Assembly (NCBI GenBank): GCA_902493665.1
Contig: CABUQL010000056.1
Location: 1 to 7,494 of the forward strand
Direction of reading: 5' to 3'
Source of the DNA: an uncultured Eubacteriales bacterium
GTDB lineage: Bacteria > Bacillota > Clostridia > UMGS1810
Length of the DNA stretch: 7,494 bases
Made by a program: the position numbers and the translations under genes. Below, piece after piece: positions 1 through 6,362 of this stretch (position 1 is its first letter; each line of letters begins with the position of its first letter). The notes below the pieces were generated by a model that ran no database searches, was not told where the DNA came from, and saw only the letters and a list, made by a program, of their open reading frames with translations.

Positions 1-341
1 CCGATTACGATATCATTGTCCGAAAGGAGCGGCAGAGCGCTTTTAATGTAAGATAAATCGTAAGATAAATCTGCATCCGTGAAAAAAATTAAATCACCGC
101 TTGAAGAAAATACACCGCATTTTACGGCATATCCTTTTCCGCAGTTTTCAAAAAGTGTAATTATCTTAAGAAAATTCTTGTATTTTTTTAAGATTTTTTC
201 CGTCTTGTCATTGCTTCCGTCATTAACGGTTATTATTTCATAATCGTCAAAATTCTGCGACATATAATCAATGCATTTTATGATTGTGTTTTCAATGCAT
301 TTTTCTTCGTTGTACGCAGGAATTATAAGTGAAATTTTCAT
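1..341 (-). CDS. Family 2 glycosyltransferase, N-terminal part (cut by window edge)
   Basis: The minus strand is open from an ATG at 341-339 to the window edge, giving 113 codons plus two bases. The product starts MKISLIIPAYNEE, the usual opening of a GT-A fold family 2 glycosyltransferase. It then shows VNDGSND at residues 39-45, NCGKGYAVKCG at 66-76 and a metal-binding DxD-type motif (TDAD, residues 88-91). The GKGYAV stretch is most like the polyprenyl- or dolichyl-phosphate sugar transferase branch (DPM/Alg5-like), so transfer of a nucleotide-activated sugar to a lipid phosphate is a reasonable inference; the acceptor cannot be told from this part. No signal peptide or membrane segment is visible in the portion present; relatives often carry membrane helices further on. 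An AGGA ribosome binding site lies nine bases before the ATG. The gene is divergent from the TIM-barrel gene at 468. I saw no clear promoter for it. Confidence 0.9.
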   Translation of the reverse strand, partial: MKISLIIPAYNEEKCIENTIIKCIDYMSQNFDDYEIITVNDGSNDKTEKILKKYKNFLKIITLFENCGKGYAVKCGVFSSSGDLIFFTDADLSYDLSYIKSALPLLSDNDIVI

Positions 342-406
342 TTTAAGTTATCCTTTTGGTTTTTTAATATTTTTCCTTAAAATTCCTGTTTTATTCGTCG
401 GATTTA

Positions 407-435
407 TTGACACAAACGCCTTAAAAGAGTATACT
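407..435 (+). promoter_or_regulatory. SigA-type promoter for the TIM-barrel gene
   Basis: TTGACA at 407-412 and TATACT at 430-435 are separated by exactly 17 bases. The -35 is a perfect match and the -10 matches five of six. Transcription would start near 442, giving a leader of about 26 bases that carries the AGGAGG site at 453-458. It lies in the 126-base divergent gap between the two outward-facing genes. Confidence 0.75.
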
Positions 436-467
436 TAAATTATATTACAAAAAGGAGGGAATATCTT

Positions 468-1331
468 ATGCTTCTTTCCATTGACGCCTTGCAGATGTTT
501 ATAGAATTCGGCACTGAAAAAGGTCTTGAAATGACCAAAAAAGCCGGATTTGACTGCGTTGATTATCCGATTTACTGGTCAAAGTTTTATGACACGCTTT
601 TGGGCGATGATTTTTGTGCTTATGCAAAGAAAGAAAAAGAAATTCTCGACAAAAACAATATCTTGTGCAATCAGGCTCATGCGCCTTTTTCAAAATTTAC
701 ATACGGTGACAAAATGAGTGTTGAAAACGAAGATTATTTAAAAACCGTGCGCTCGGTAAAAGTTGCAAAAATTCTCGGCGCAAAGTACGTTGTTATTCAC
801 TCGGTAACTGTTCCTCACGGTGTTGATTTTGAAAAATATAATTTTGAATTTTACAAGAGTTTGGAAAAATATGCTGAGGAAAACAATATAAAAATAGCGG
901 TTGAAAATCTTTACGGCTACGACGAAAAAAGACAATGCTACACAGGAAAACTCGGGTCGCCGAAAGAGCTTTGCGATTTTGTAAAAAAACTGGGAACTAA
1001 AAATTTTACAACCTGCATAGATATAGGTCATGCGGCTCTTACCGGATTTGAACCCGATGAATTTATTATGAGTGTTGATGATGATTTAATCGGCGTCTTT
1101 CATATTCACGACAACGATTACAGGGAAGATTTGCACCACCTTCCTTATTTCGGGCTTTTTGACTGGGACAAGATTACAAAAGCAATCGCAATGAAAAACT
1201 GCAAATGTGATTTTTCCATGGAAATTTCATCGCATTTTCAGCATTTTGACAAAAAACTGTTTTATGATGTTCTTGTTTTGGCAGAAAAAACAGGAAGAAA
1301 TTTAATCGGAAAAATAAACGCTGCAAAGTGA
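468..1331 (+). CDS. Sugar phosphate isomerase/epimerase-like TIM-barrel protein
   Basis: This 287-residue protein has the length and motif spacing of the xylose isomerase-like TIM-barrel superfamily (AP endonuclease 2 / sugar phosphate isomerase-epimerase). Likely metal and active-site residues sit at strand ends: His71 (NQAHAPF), His111 (VVIHSV), Glu146 (IAVENLYG), Asp185 and His188 (CIDIGHA), His212 and His214 (FHIHDND) and Glu252 (SMEIS). In this superfamily Glu/Asp/His clusters bind a divalent metal and catalyse sugar isomerisation or epimerisation; the substrate is not readable here. There is no signal peptide, so it should be cytoplasmic. The ATG at 468 is supported by AGGAGG at 453-458, nine bases upstream. 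The gene has its own promoter and is separated from glgB by 233 bases holding another promoter, so it is probably not co-transcribed with the glycogen genes. An endonuclease IV role is less likely, since the typical DNA-repair signatures were not recognised. Confidence 0.85.
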   Translation: MLLSIDALQMFIEFGTEKGLEMTKKAGFDCVDYPIYWSKFYDTLLGDDFCAYAKKEKEILDKNNILCNQAHAPFSKFTYGDKMSVENEDYLKTVRSVKVAKILGAKYVVIHSVTVPHGVDFEKYNFEFYKSLEKYAEENNIKIAVENLYGYDEKRQCYTGKLGSPKELCDFVKKLGTKNFTTCIDIGHAALTGFEPDEFIMSVDDDLIGVFHIHDNDYREDLHHLPYFGLFDWDKITKAIAMKNCKCDFSMEISSHFQHFDKKLFYDVLVLAEKTGRNLIGKINAAK

Positions 1332-1398
1332 TTTTTACAGGCACAAGGCAAAACAGAGTTTATATAAAATTGCATATAAATTCATATATTTTAAATTT

Positions 1399-1427
1399 TT
1401 GACAGTATTTTTTTTGTCCGATATAAT
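1399..1427 (+). promoter_or_regulatory. Perfect consensus SigA-type promoter upstream of glgB
   Basis: TTGACA at 1399-1404, a 17-base spacer and TATAAT at 1422-1427 match the consensus at every position. The predicted start is near 1434, leaving a leader of about 130 bases before the glgB ATG at 1565. A second TATAAT at 1520-1525, within the repeated 10-mer TATAATAAAT also found at 1422-1431, could be an alternative -10 nearer the gene, but its -35 region is poor. I see no terminator or known riboswitch fold in the leader. Confidence 0.75.
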
Positions 1428-1552
1428 AAATCAACAAAAAAGCGATGAGAAAAGCAAAGTTTGTAGCGTATTTATTATAAACTTATTAAAAATTACTGGC
1501 GTTTTTATTAAATCTGTTGTATAATAAATTTAATTGATACAATAGTTTGTAC

Positions 1553-1557
1553 GGAGG
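1553..1557 (+). promoter_or_regulatory. Ribosome binding site that fixes the glgB start
   Basis: GGAGG lies seven bases before the ATG at 1565. The same frame is open upstream through an ATG at 1559 and a TTG at 1547. The 1547 start precedes this site and the 1559 start leaves only one base after it, so 1565 is the start best placed for initiation. Confidence 0.8.
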
Positions 1558-1564
1558 AATGTTT

Positions 1565-3826
1565 ATGAAAAAGAATACTAAAAATTCAGCGGCAGCTCCA
1601 GGGAAAGACACATCTAAAGTATTAACTGAAAAAGGGAGAGAAACCGCAAAAAAGGTTTCGGATAAAAAGACAATAGAAACATCTTTAAAAAGCGAGAATA
1701 ATGAAACTGCAAAAAGCAGTGTAAATATAAAAACAGAAACTGCAAAAACAGCAGATGAAAAAACAGCGAAAAAGTCTGTTAAAAAATCAGACGGCGAAAA
1801 GAAAAAAGTAAATGCAACTGCAAAAAAAGCGGCAAAGAAAGCACCTGCAAAAAAAGAAGCTGCGAAAGAGAGCAAAACTGCTGGCAAAAAGGTCGCACCC
1901 AAAAAGACAGCTGCCAAAAAACCAAGTGCAAAATCTAAAGAAACAAGCATAACAGGAGCCGCCCTTGACAAAGAATTTGAACTTTTTACTCAAGGCAAAA
2001 ACTTTTATGCATACAATATAATGGGTTGTCATACTTTTGAAAAGGACGGAAAAAAAGGACATATATTCCGTGTGTGGGCGCCCAACGCAAAGAGTGTCCG
2101 TCTTGTCGGAGATTTTAATGACTGGAATGAAAATGCGCTCTTTATGGATCGAAACAGATTCGGAATTTACGAAGCATTTGTAACGGGTCTTGAAACGTAT
2201 GACAGTTACAAGTACTGCATTGAAACAAAAGAAGGAACGCTCCTTTACAAGAGCGATCCTTACGGATTTCATTTTGAAGTGCGTCCCGGAACGGCAAGCA
2301 AGGTTTATGATATAGACGGATACAAGTGGAACGACGGCGCATACAGACGCTCGATTTCCAACAAAAAAGTATTAAACAAACCGATTAACATTTACGAAGT
2401 TCATTTCGGTTCGTGGAAAAAGAGAGATGACGGCGGATTTTTAAGTTTTGCAGAAATGGGTGACGACCTTATTTCTTATGTTAAAAAAATGGGTTACACT
2501 CACATAGAGCTTATGCCTATGTCGGAATATCCGTTTGACCCTTCTTGGGGATATCAGGTAACGGGATATTACGCAGTGACATCAAGATTCGGTATTCCGC
2601 ATGATTTTATGGAATTTGTGGACAAATGCCACAAAGAGGGAATAGGCGTTATACTAGACTGGGTCGGCGCACACTTCCCGAAGGATTCCAACGGACTTTA
2701 TGAGTTTGACGGAACTTGTCTTTACGAATATGCCGATCCGCTTAAAAACGAACATCCCGACTGGAACACAAGAATATTTGATTACGGCAGAGGCGAGGTT
2801 ATGTCTTTTCTCATTTCAAATGTTGTGTTCTGGCTTAATAAATTCCACATTGACGGAATAAGAGTTGATGCGGTAGCGTCTATGCTTTATCTTGATTACG
2901 GCAAGCAGGACGGAACATGGAGAGCAAACAAAGACGGCGGAAACATTAATCTTGAAGCGGTTGAGTTTTTGAAAACTCTCAACAACGCAGCGTTTGGCGA
3001 AAACCGTTCGGTGCTCATGATAGCCGAAGAATCAACGGCATTTCCGATGATTACAAAACCGGGATACGACGGCGGACTCGGATTTAACCTTAAATGGAAT
3101 ATGGGCTGGATGAACGATATGCTCGGATATATGTCAACAGATCCTCTTTTCAGAAAAGGAAATCACAATGCACTTACTTTCTCGCTTACGTATGCTTTTT
3201 CCGAAAACTTTGTTTTGCCGCTTTCTCATGACGAGGTTGTTCACGGCAAAGGTTCAATGATCGGAAAAATGCCCGGAGAATACGACGATAAATTCCACAA
3301 TTTAAGAGCGTTTTACGGATATATGATGGCTCACCCCGGAAAGAAACTCAGCTTTATGGGAAATGAGTTTGCTCAGTTTATAGAGTGGGATTTCTCGAAA
3401 GGACTTGACTGGGTGCTCTTAAATTATGACAGACACAAACAGATGCAGACTTATGTAAGAGATTTAAACAAATTCTATCTTGATCATAAAGAACTTTGGG
3501 AAAATGATTTTGACTGGAGCGGATTTGGCTGGATATCTTGCGATGACAACTCGCAGAGTATAATCAGCTTCAGACGTATCGATAAAAAAGGAAACGAAAT
3601 TATATGTGTATGTAATTTCTGTCCCGTCAAAAGAGAAAATTACAGAATAGGCGTTCCTTATCAGGGAAAATACAAACCTGTATTTTCAAGCGATGCTAAG
3701 AAATACGGCGGAAACGGAACTAAACTTGAAGTTTTAAAAAGCGAAAAAGAATCAATGCACGGCTTTGAAAACTCGGTTAAAATGACAATCCCGCCGATGT
3801 CGACAGTATTTTACAAAAAACAGTAA
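1565..3826 (+). CDS. glgB: 1,4-alpha-glucan branching enzyme with Lys/Ala-rich N-terminal extension
   Basis: GlgB cuts alpha-1,4 glucan chains and rejoins them through alpha-1,6 bonds, making the branches of glycogen in the cytoplasm. From the ATG at 1565 the product is 753 residues. Residues 1 to about 130 are a low-complexity basic extension. A CBM48 domain follows (about 145-250, with VGDFNDWN at 181-188), then the GH13 barrel and a C-terminal beta domain from about 650. Catalytic regions are intact: region I around Asp365 (ILDWVGAHF), region II GIRVDAVASM with nucleophile Asp435, region III MIAEEST with acid/base Glu488, and region IV LSHDEVVHGK with Asp556. Region I has Gly where the family usually has Pro (DWVP). 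The catalytic part, about 620 residues, is typical of forms lacking the extra N1 domain of the E. coli enzyme. glgC follows after 170 bases. The assignment is secure; the extension's role is unknown. Confidence 0.97.
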   Translation: MKKNTKNSAAAPGKDTSKVLTEKGRETAKKVSDKKTIETSLKSENNETAKSSVNIKTETAKTADEKTAKKSVKKSDGEKKKVNATAKKAAKKAPAKKEAAKESKTAGKKVAPKKTAAKKPSAKSKETSITGAALDKEFELFTQGKNFYAYNIMGCHTFEKDGKKGHIFRVWAPNAKSVRLVGDFNDWNENALFMDRNRFGIYEAFVTGLETYDSYKYCIETKEGTLLYKSDPYGFHFEVRPGTASKVYDIDGYKWNDGAYRRSISNKKVLNKPINIYEVHFGSWKKRDDGGFLSFAEMGDDLISYVKKMGYTHIELMPMSEYPFDPSWGYQVTGYYAVTSRFGIPHDFMEFVDKCHKEGIGVILDWVGAHFPKDSNGLYEFDGTCLYEYADPLKNEHPDWNTRIFDYGRGEVMSFLISNVVFWLNKFHIDGIRVDAVASMLYLDYGKQDGTWRANKDGGNINLEAVEFLKTLNNAAFGENRSVLMIAEESTAFPMITKPGYDGGLGFNLKWNMGWMNDMLGYMSTDPLFRKGNHNALTFSLTYAFSENFVLPLSHDEVVHGKGSMIGKMPGEYDDKFHNLRAFYGYMMAHPGKKLSFMGNEFAQFIEWDFSKGLDWVLLNYDRHKQMQTYVRDLNKFYLDHKELWENDFDWSGFGWISCDDNSQSIISFRRIDKKGNEIICVCNFCPVKRENYRIGVPYQGKYKPVFSSDAKKYGGNGTKLEVLKSEKESMHGFENSVKMTIPPMSTVFYKKQ

Positions 3827-3909
3827 TGTGACAAATTTTATATAAAGCAGTTATTTTTTTGACATCATGTTATATTCAAACAGATTTAAAAGCTATCAAT
3901 TTACAAGAG

Positions 3910-3969
3910 GATTGAACCGAAAAAATTATTTATGTTTTTCGTAAGCTGCCGAAAGGGTTCGGTTAAATC
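3910..3969 (+). promoter_or_regulatory. Nested inverted repeat ahead of glgC (possible structured leader)
   Basis: GATTGAACCGAA at 3910-3921 pairs with TTCGGTTAAATC at 3958-3969 in 11 of 12 positions. The single mismatch is 3914 against 3965. The 36-base loop holds a second stem, TTTCG at 3937-3941 with CGAAA at 3950-3954, around an eight-base loop. The outer arm ends 16 bases before the glgC Shine-Dalgarno sequence at 3986. There is no run of T after the stem, so a terminator is unlikely. It could be a leader RNA structure, an operator or a processing site; this is inference from sequence symmetry only. Confidence 0.4.
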
Positions 3970-3998
3970 TTGATATAAAAAACGTGAGGTGATATAAT
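3970..3998 (+). promoter_or_regulatory. Promoter-like hexamers overlapping the glgC ribosome binding site and start
   Basis: TTGATA at 3970-3975 and TATAAT at 3993-3998 are spaced by 17 bases, five of six and six of six matches to consensus. Initiation would fall near 4005, inside glgC, so such a transcript would lack the glgC start and could serve only glgD and glgA. The AT-rich context makes a chance match quite possible. Confidence 0.25.
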
Positions 3999-5190
3999 GC
4001 TTGAAAGACGTAAAGAATGTGTTGCAATGCTGCTTGCCGGCGGACAGGGAAGCAGACTTAAAGTGTTAACGGAGAAAACTGCAAAGCCTGCCGTTCCGTT
4101 CGGGGGCAAATACAGAATTATTGATTTCCCGCTTTCAAACTGTATTAATTCGGGAATTGATACGGTGGGAATACTGACTCAGTATCAGCCTCTTGAGCTT
4201 AACAACTATGTCGGTAACGGAAGACCGTGGGGTCTTGACAGAAACTTCGGAGGAGCTCACATACTCCCTCCGTATTCAAAAAGCAAAAAATCGGAGTGGT
4301 ACAAGGGAACCGCAAATGCAATTTACCAGAATATGCATTTTATAGATATTTACAATCCCGAATATGTTTTAATTCTTTCGGGTGACCATAATTATAAAAT
4401 GGATTACAATAAAATGCTTAAATTCCACAAGCAGAAAAATGCGGACTGCACAATTGCCGTTTTGGACGTTCCGCTTAAGGAAGCATCAAGATTCGGAATT
4501 ATGAAGACGGAAGATAAAAATGATCCCGATAAAATTACGGCATTTGAAGAAAAACCGAAAAAACCGACGAGTACAAAGGCTTCAATGGGAATTTACATTT
4601 TTAACTGGAAAATACTTAAAAGTTATCTTATTGCAGATGAAGAAAACCCGAAATCTTCAAACGATTTCGGAAAAGATGTAATCCCCGAACTTTTGGCGGA
4701 TAACAGAAATCTTTTTGCTTACCAGTTTGACGGATACTGGAAAGATGTCGGAACAATTTCGAGTCTTTGGGAAGCAAATATGGATCTTTTAAATCCTGCA
4801 AGCAATTTAAAACTTAAGGATTCAAAATTTAAAATATATTCAAGAAACTACGCACAGCCGGCAAGTCTTATAACAACAAGCGCCAATGTGTCAAATTCAT
4901 ATGTTGCGGAAGGTTCTATAGTAAAGGGAAACGTTAAAAATAGTATAATATTTACAGGCTGCACAATTGACGAATTTGCCGAAATATCCGACAGCGTGAT
5001 TATGCCCAATACGCACATTTCATCAAATGCGGTTATAAAGTATTCTATTGTGGGCGAAAATGTTGACGTTGCCAAAAAGTGCAAAATCGGCGGAAATCCT
5101 GATGACTACGAGGATTGGGATATAAGTGTTGTGGGTAAAGATAATGTGCTTGATATTGAGCAGATTGTAAAACCCGGCGAAATAATATGA
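3997..5190 (+). CDS. glgC: Glucose-1-phosphate adenylyltransferase (ADP-glucose pyrophosphorylase), catalytic subunit
   Basis: GlgC makes ADP-glucose and pyrophosphate from ATP and glucose-1-phosphate, the committed step of bacterial glycogen synthesis. The 397-residue product has the expected length and two domains. The nucleotidyltransferase domain (about 1-260) shows the glycine-rich loop LLAGGQGSRL (12-21), PAVPFGGKYRIIDFPLSN (31-48), WYKGTANA (101-108), the metal-site Asp in LSGDHNYKMDY (D130), FEEKPK (183-188), SMGIYIF (196-202) and YWKDVGT (247-253). A left-handed beta-helix domain with hexapeptide-like repeats follows from about 290. The start at 3997 has an excellent Shine-Dalgarno sequence, GAGGTGAT at 3986-3993, and the N-terminal RRKECVAMLLAGG agrees with the family. 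glgD begins 19 bases after the stop, so the two are almost certainly co-transcribed. Catalytic motifs all look intact, so the protein should be active even if its GlgD partner is lost. Confidence 0.97.
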   Translation: MLERRKECVAMLLAGGQGSRLKVLTEKTAKPAVPFGGKYRIIDFPLSNCINSGIDTVGILTQYQPLELNNYVGNGRPWGLDRNFGGAHILPPYSKSKKSEWYKGTANAIYQNMHFIDIYNPEYVLILSGDHNYKMDYNKMLKFHKQKNADCTIAVLDVPLKEASRFGIMKTEDKNDPDKITAFEEKPKKPTSTKASMGIYIFNWKILKSYLIADEENPKSSNDFGKDVIPELLADNRNLFAYQFDGYWKDVGTISSLWEANMDLLNPASNLKLKDSKFKIYSRNYAQPASLITTSANVSNSYVAEGSIVKGNVKNSIIFTGCTIDEFAEISDSVIMPNTHISSNAVIKYSIVGENVDVAKKCKIGGNPDDYEDWDISVVGKDNVLDIEQIVKPGEII

Positions 5191-5209
5191 TCGTAAGGGG
5201 GCAGATAAT

Positions 5210-6022
5210 ATGAATATGGTAGGAATTATTTTTTCAAATATTTATGATACTACGCTCGGAGATCTTACAAAGCACAGAACCGTTGCATCTGTTCCGTTCG
5301 GAGCAAGATACAGACAGATTGACTTTGTTCTTTCAAATATGGTTAATTCAAATATTACAACAGTCGGCGTAATTACAAAATCTTATTATCAATCGCTTAT
5401 GGACCATCTTATTTCCAGAAGTGAATGGGATTTGAACAGAAAAAACGGCGGACTTTTCATACTTCCTCCGTTTGCAAACGGACAGACAGACGTTTACAGA
5501 GGAAAAATTGAGGCTCTTTACGGTGCGCTTTCGTTTTTAAAACACTGCGAACAGGAATATGTTGTAATGTCCGATTCAACAACAATATGCAACATTGATT
5601 ACGAAGACGCATTGGAATCGCACATTAATTCCGGTGCCGATATTACGGTTATTGCAAATAAAGAACCGTCGTTTGGCGGAGAAGAAAAAAGACTTCTTCT
5701 TACTATGGAAAATTCAAAAGTTACAGATCTTGCAATTGACTGCGCAACAGATCGCGATATGCTTTCCGGTATGGGAATGTTTATCATAGGAAGAGAGTAT
5801 TTAATAAAGATTGTTGAAAAATGCGTGGCGCACGGAAAATATCATTTTGAAAGAGATTTTCTCCAGCCCGAATTTAACAATAACGCAATAAATATAAATG
5901 TGTATGAGTTTAACAACGTTGTTTTAAGAAACGACAGTGTAAAACAATTTCAAACTTATGGACGAAACTGTGAGAAAAAGCATCTTTGCGCCCGACGCTC
6001 CCATTTATACAAAAGTCCGTGA
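5210..6022 (+). CDS. glgD: 5' reading frame of broken glgD (nucleotidyltransferase-like domain)
   Basis: This is what the ribosome would make from the glgD start: 270 residues, of which 1-247 are GlgD-like and the last 23 or so are out-of-frame sequence before a TGA at 6020-6022. The start MNMVGIIFSN is typical of GlgD. The glycine-rich ATP loop of GlgC is absent (SNIYDTTLGDL instead), and the metal-site LSGDH of GlgC is replaced by MSDST (120-124), as expected for a non-catalytic subunit. VPFGARYRQIDFVLSN (28-43) and SGMGMFIIG (186-194) remain. The G-rich AAGGGGG at 5195-5201, eight bases before the ATG, is the ribosome binding site. Without its beta-helix domain the product would probably not assemble normally with GlgC; that is inference. 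Confidence 0.8.
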   Translation: MNMVGIIFSNIYDTTLGDLTKHRTVASVPFGARYRQIDFVLSNMVNSNITTVGVITKSYYQSLMDHLISRSEWDLNRKNGGLFILPPFANGQTDVYRGKIEALYGALSFLKHCEQEYVVMSDSTTICNIDYEDALESHINSGADITVIANKEPSFGGEEKRLLLTMENSKVTDLAIDCATDRDMLSGMGMFIIGREYLIKIVEKCVAHGKYHFERDFLQPEFNNNAININVYEFNNVVLRNDSVKQFQTYGRNCEKKHLCARRSHLYKSP

Positions 6023-6308
6023 CGAAGTGCCGACTTTTTACGGTGAAAATGCAATTGTTGACGATTGTCTTATCGCCGACGGATGCACAATAAAGGGACA
6101 CATTGAAAATTGTGTAATTTTCAGAGACGTAATAATTGAAGAAGGTTGCTATGTAAGAAACTCAATTATTATGCAGGGTACAACTATAGAAAAAGGATGC
6201 AGCATTGATTGCACAATAATGGACAAGGATGTTTGCATAGGAAGAGGAAGAACGCTTATCGGCGCAGAAACATCGCCGCTTATAATTCACAAAGCAGAAA
6301 CCGTCTGA
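5958..6308 (+). CDS. glgD: 3' part of broken glgD (left-handed beta-helix domain)
   Basis: This frame holds the C-terminal GlgD domain: MDETVRKSIF, then PIYTKVRDEVPT (15-26), hexapeptide-like beta-helix turns from about residue 29 to 95 (for example ENCVIFRDVII and NSIIMQGTTIEKG), and the closing GRTLIG (97-102). The ATG at 5958 is an internal methionine of GlgD rather than a credible start: no Shine-Dalgarno sequence lies in the preceding 20 bases and the upstream frame meets a TAA at 5940. It overlaps the 5' frame by 65 bases. Independent translation is unlikely, so the domain is probably not produced unless the frame is intact in the real genome. glgA begins 54 bases after the stop. Confidence 0.75.
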   Translation: MDETVRKSIFAPDAPIYTKVRDEVPTFYGENAIVDDCLIADGCTIKGHIENCVIFRDVIIEEGCYVRNSIIMQGTTIEKGCSIDCTIMDKDVCIGRGRTLIGAETSPLIIHKAETV

Positions 6309-6362
6309 TAATAATTTACACTACTATTTATGCCGATGCAGAGCGGCGGAATGGAGATTTTT

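Larger units (their letters stand above)
5210..6308 (+). pseudogene. glgD: glgD, frameshifted gene for the GlgC partner subunit
   Basis: GlgD is a GlgC homologue in Bacillota that forms a mixed enzyme with GlgC and tunes its activity without being catalytic itself. Here the GlgD-like sequence runs in one frame from 5210 to about 5950 and continues from about 5952 in the frame one base ahead, ending at the TGA 6306-6308. Frame one matches the family up to NDSVKQF (residues 241-247); frame two resumes with KLMDETVRKSIF. In the neighbouring GlgC the matching segment is TISSLWEANMDLLN (253-266), so the counterparts of WEANM are missing and only one base stands in their place: a net loss of 14 bases. 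Restoring five residues gives about 370 residues, the usual GlgD length. This could be a true mutation, a strain variant or an assembly fault. The domains are otherwise undegraded, implying a recent event or an artefact. Confidence 0.8.

Noticed and set aside
1486..1971. A 161-residue minus-strand open frame rich in Phe and Ala, resembling a membrane protein.
   Set aside because: It is the complement of the Lys/Ala codons (AAA, GCA and relatives) of the glgB extension, which reads as Phe/Ala/Cys on the other strand. It runs against a secure gene and has no domain I recognise.
3859..3888. TTGACA at 3859-3864 as the -35 of a glgC promoter.
   Set aside because: The hexamers 16 to 18 bases downstream match the -10 consensus at three or fewer positions; TATATT at 3871-3876 is far too close.
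3910..3969. The inverted repeat as a rho-independent terminator of glgB.
   Set aside because: The stem is AU-rich with a large loop and is not followed by a T-run.
5948..5960. Programmed +1 frameshifting to make full-length GlgD.
   Set aside because: I see no recognised shift-prone codon or stop at the junction, and the comparison with GlgC shows about five conserved residues are missing as well, which a simple shift would not explain.
5958..6308. A separate small hexapeptide-repeat gene starting at the ATG at 5958.
   Set aside because: The sequence matches the C-terminal domain of GlgD from its first residue, and no Shine-Dalgarno sequence precedes the ATG.
6332..6347. Short stem GCCG/CGGC just before the glgA ribosome binding site.
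   Set aside because: Four base pairs around an eight-base loop is too weak and too likely by chance to claim as regulatory.
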